This document shows positions 5,395-5,422 of a stretch of 5,422 bases of DNA, piece by piece. Origin of the DNA: Xanthobacteraceae bacterium (GTDB lineage Bacteria > Pseudomonadota > Alphaproteobacteria > Rhizobiales > Xanthobacteraceae); contig JAIESC010000070.1 of the NCBI GenBank assembly GCA_019746355.1, forward strand, positions 1-5,422, in the 5' to 3' direction. The notes beneath the pieces were generated by a model, which saw only the letters and a list, made by a program, of their open reading frames with translations, searched no databases and had not been told where the DNA came from. The translations under genes and the position numbers were made by a program. Position 1 is the stretch's first letter. Every line of letters starts with the position of its first letter.

Positions 5395-5422
5395 TCAGGA
5401 ATGCGCGAAAATGTCCTCGGCC
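5395..5422 (-). CDS. C-terminal end of an RNase D-like 3'-5' exonuclease (partial)
   Basis: The last eight codons before a TGA at 5397-5395 read AEDIFAHS. From memory, alphaproteobacterial RNase D-like exonucleases (DEDD family, about 200 residues) end in a very similar EDIFAHS motif, and a gene for this enzyme commonly precedes lptC in the Bradyrhizobium/Rhodopseudomonas group. The catalytic residues lie outside the window, so identity rests on this short tail and on gene order. The other two minus frames give no recognisable C-terminus. The gene is separated from the annotated lptC ATG by 168 bases. Confidence 0.55.

Noticed and set aside
1..5422. tRNA, rRNA, CRISPR, insertion sequence, phage or toxin-antitoxin content
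   Set aside because: None was recognised on either strand. The window is filled by conserved core genes with gaps under 200 bases.

Overview
The window is GC-rich, and every gene I can support lies on the minus strand. Reading down that strand from high to low coordinates, the order is: the last few codons of an RNase D-like exonuclease, lptC, lptA, lptB, rpoN (sigma-54), hpf (long ribosome hibernation factor) and probably the first codons of ptsN. This lpt - rpoN - hpf - ptsN order is the classical proteobacterial rpoN neighbourhood. The protein sequences (for example the LptB and RpoN cores), the RNase D-like gene in front of lptC and the type of intergenic palindrome suggest an alphaproteobacterium of the order Rhizobiales, most likely the Bradyrhizobium / Rhodopseudomonas group. 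The group assignment is from memory, not a search.

Layout. 5395-5422: 3' end of the exonuclease gene. 5227-5394: a gap with two small hairpins and a strong Shine-Dalgarno that faces an in-frame CTG rather than the annotated lptC ATG. 3869-5226: lptC and lptA, translationally coupled by an ATGA overlap. 3754-3868: a 115-base gap with a possible internal promoter. 2566-3753: lptB, with an unusual ~155-residue Gln/Ala-rich N-terminal extension. 2375-2565: a structured gap with a large composite palindromic element directly after the lptB stop, followed by a candidate rpoN promoter with an 8+8 bp dyad between its hexamers. 827-2374: rpoN. 655-826: a gap with a weak hairpin and a candidate hpf promoter. 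55-654: hpf. 12-54: short spacer. 1-14: first codons of the next gene. No gap exceeds 300 bases.

How the genes fit together. LptC (inner-membrane anchor), LptA (periplasmic bridge) and LptB (cytoplasmic ATPase) are three parts of the lipopolysaccharide export machine. RpoN is the alternative sigma factor for nitrogen and related regulons. HPF dimerises and stores ribosomes under starvation. PtsN is the EIIA of the nitrogen PTS. The stem-loop element after lptB and the candidate promoter before rpoN suggest that the lpt genes and the rpoN-hpf-ptsN genes are at least partly separate transcription units.

This is essentially a conserved core region, and I see no undescribed multi-gene system. 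The points worth a second look are the composite palindrome between lptB and rpoN, the rpoN promoter dyad, the possible CTG start of lptC, and low-complexity repeat expansions in three consecutive lpt genes.
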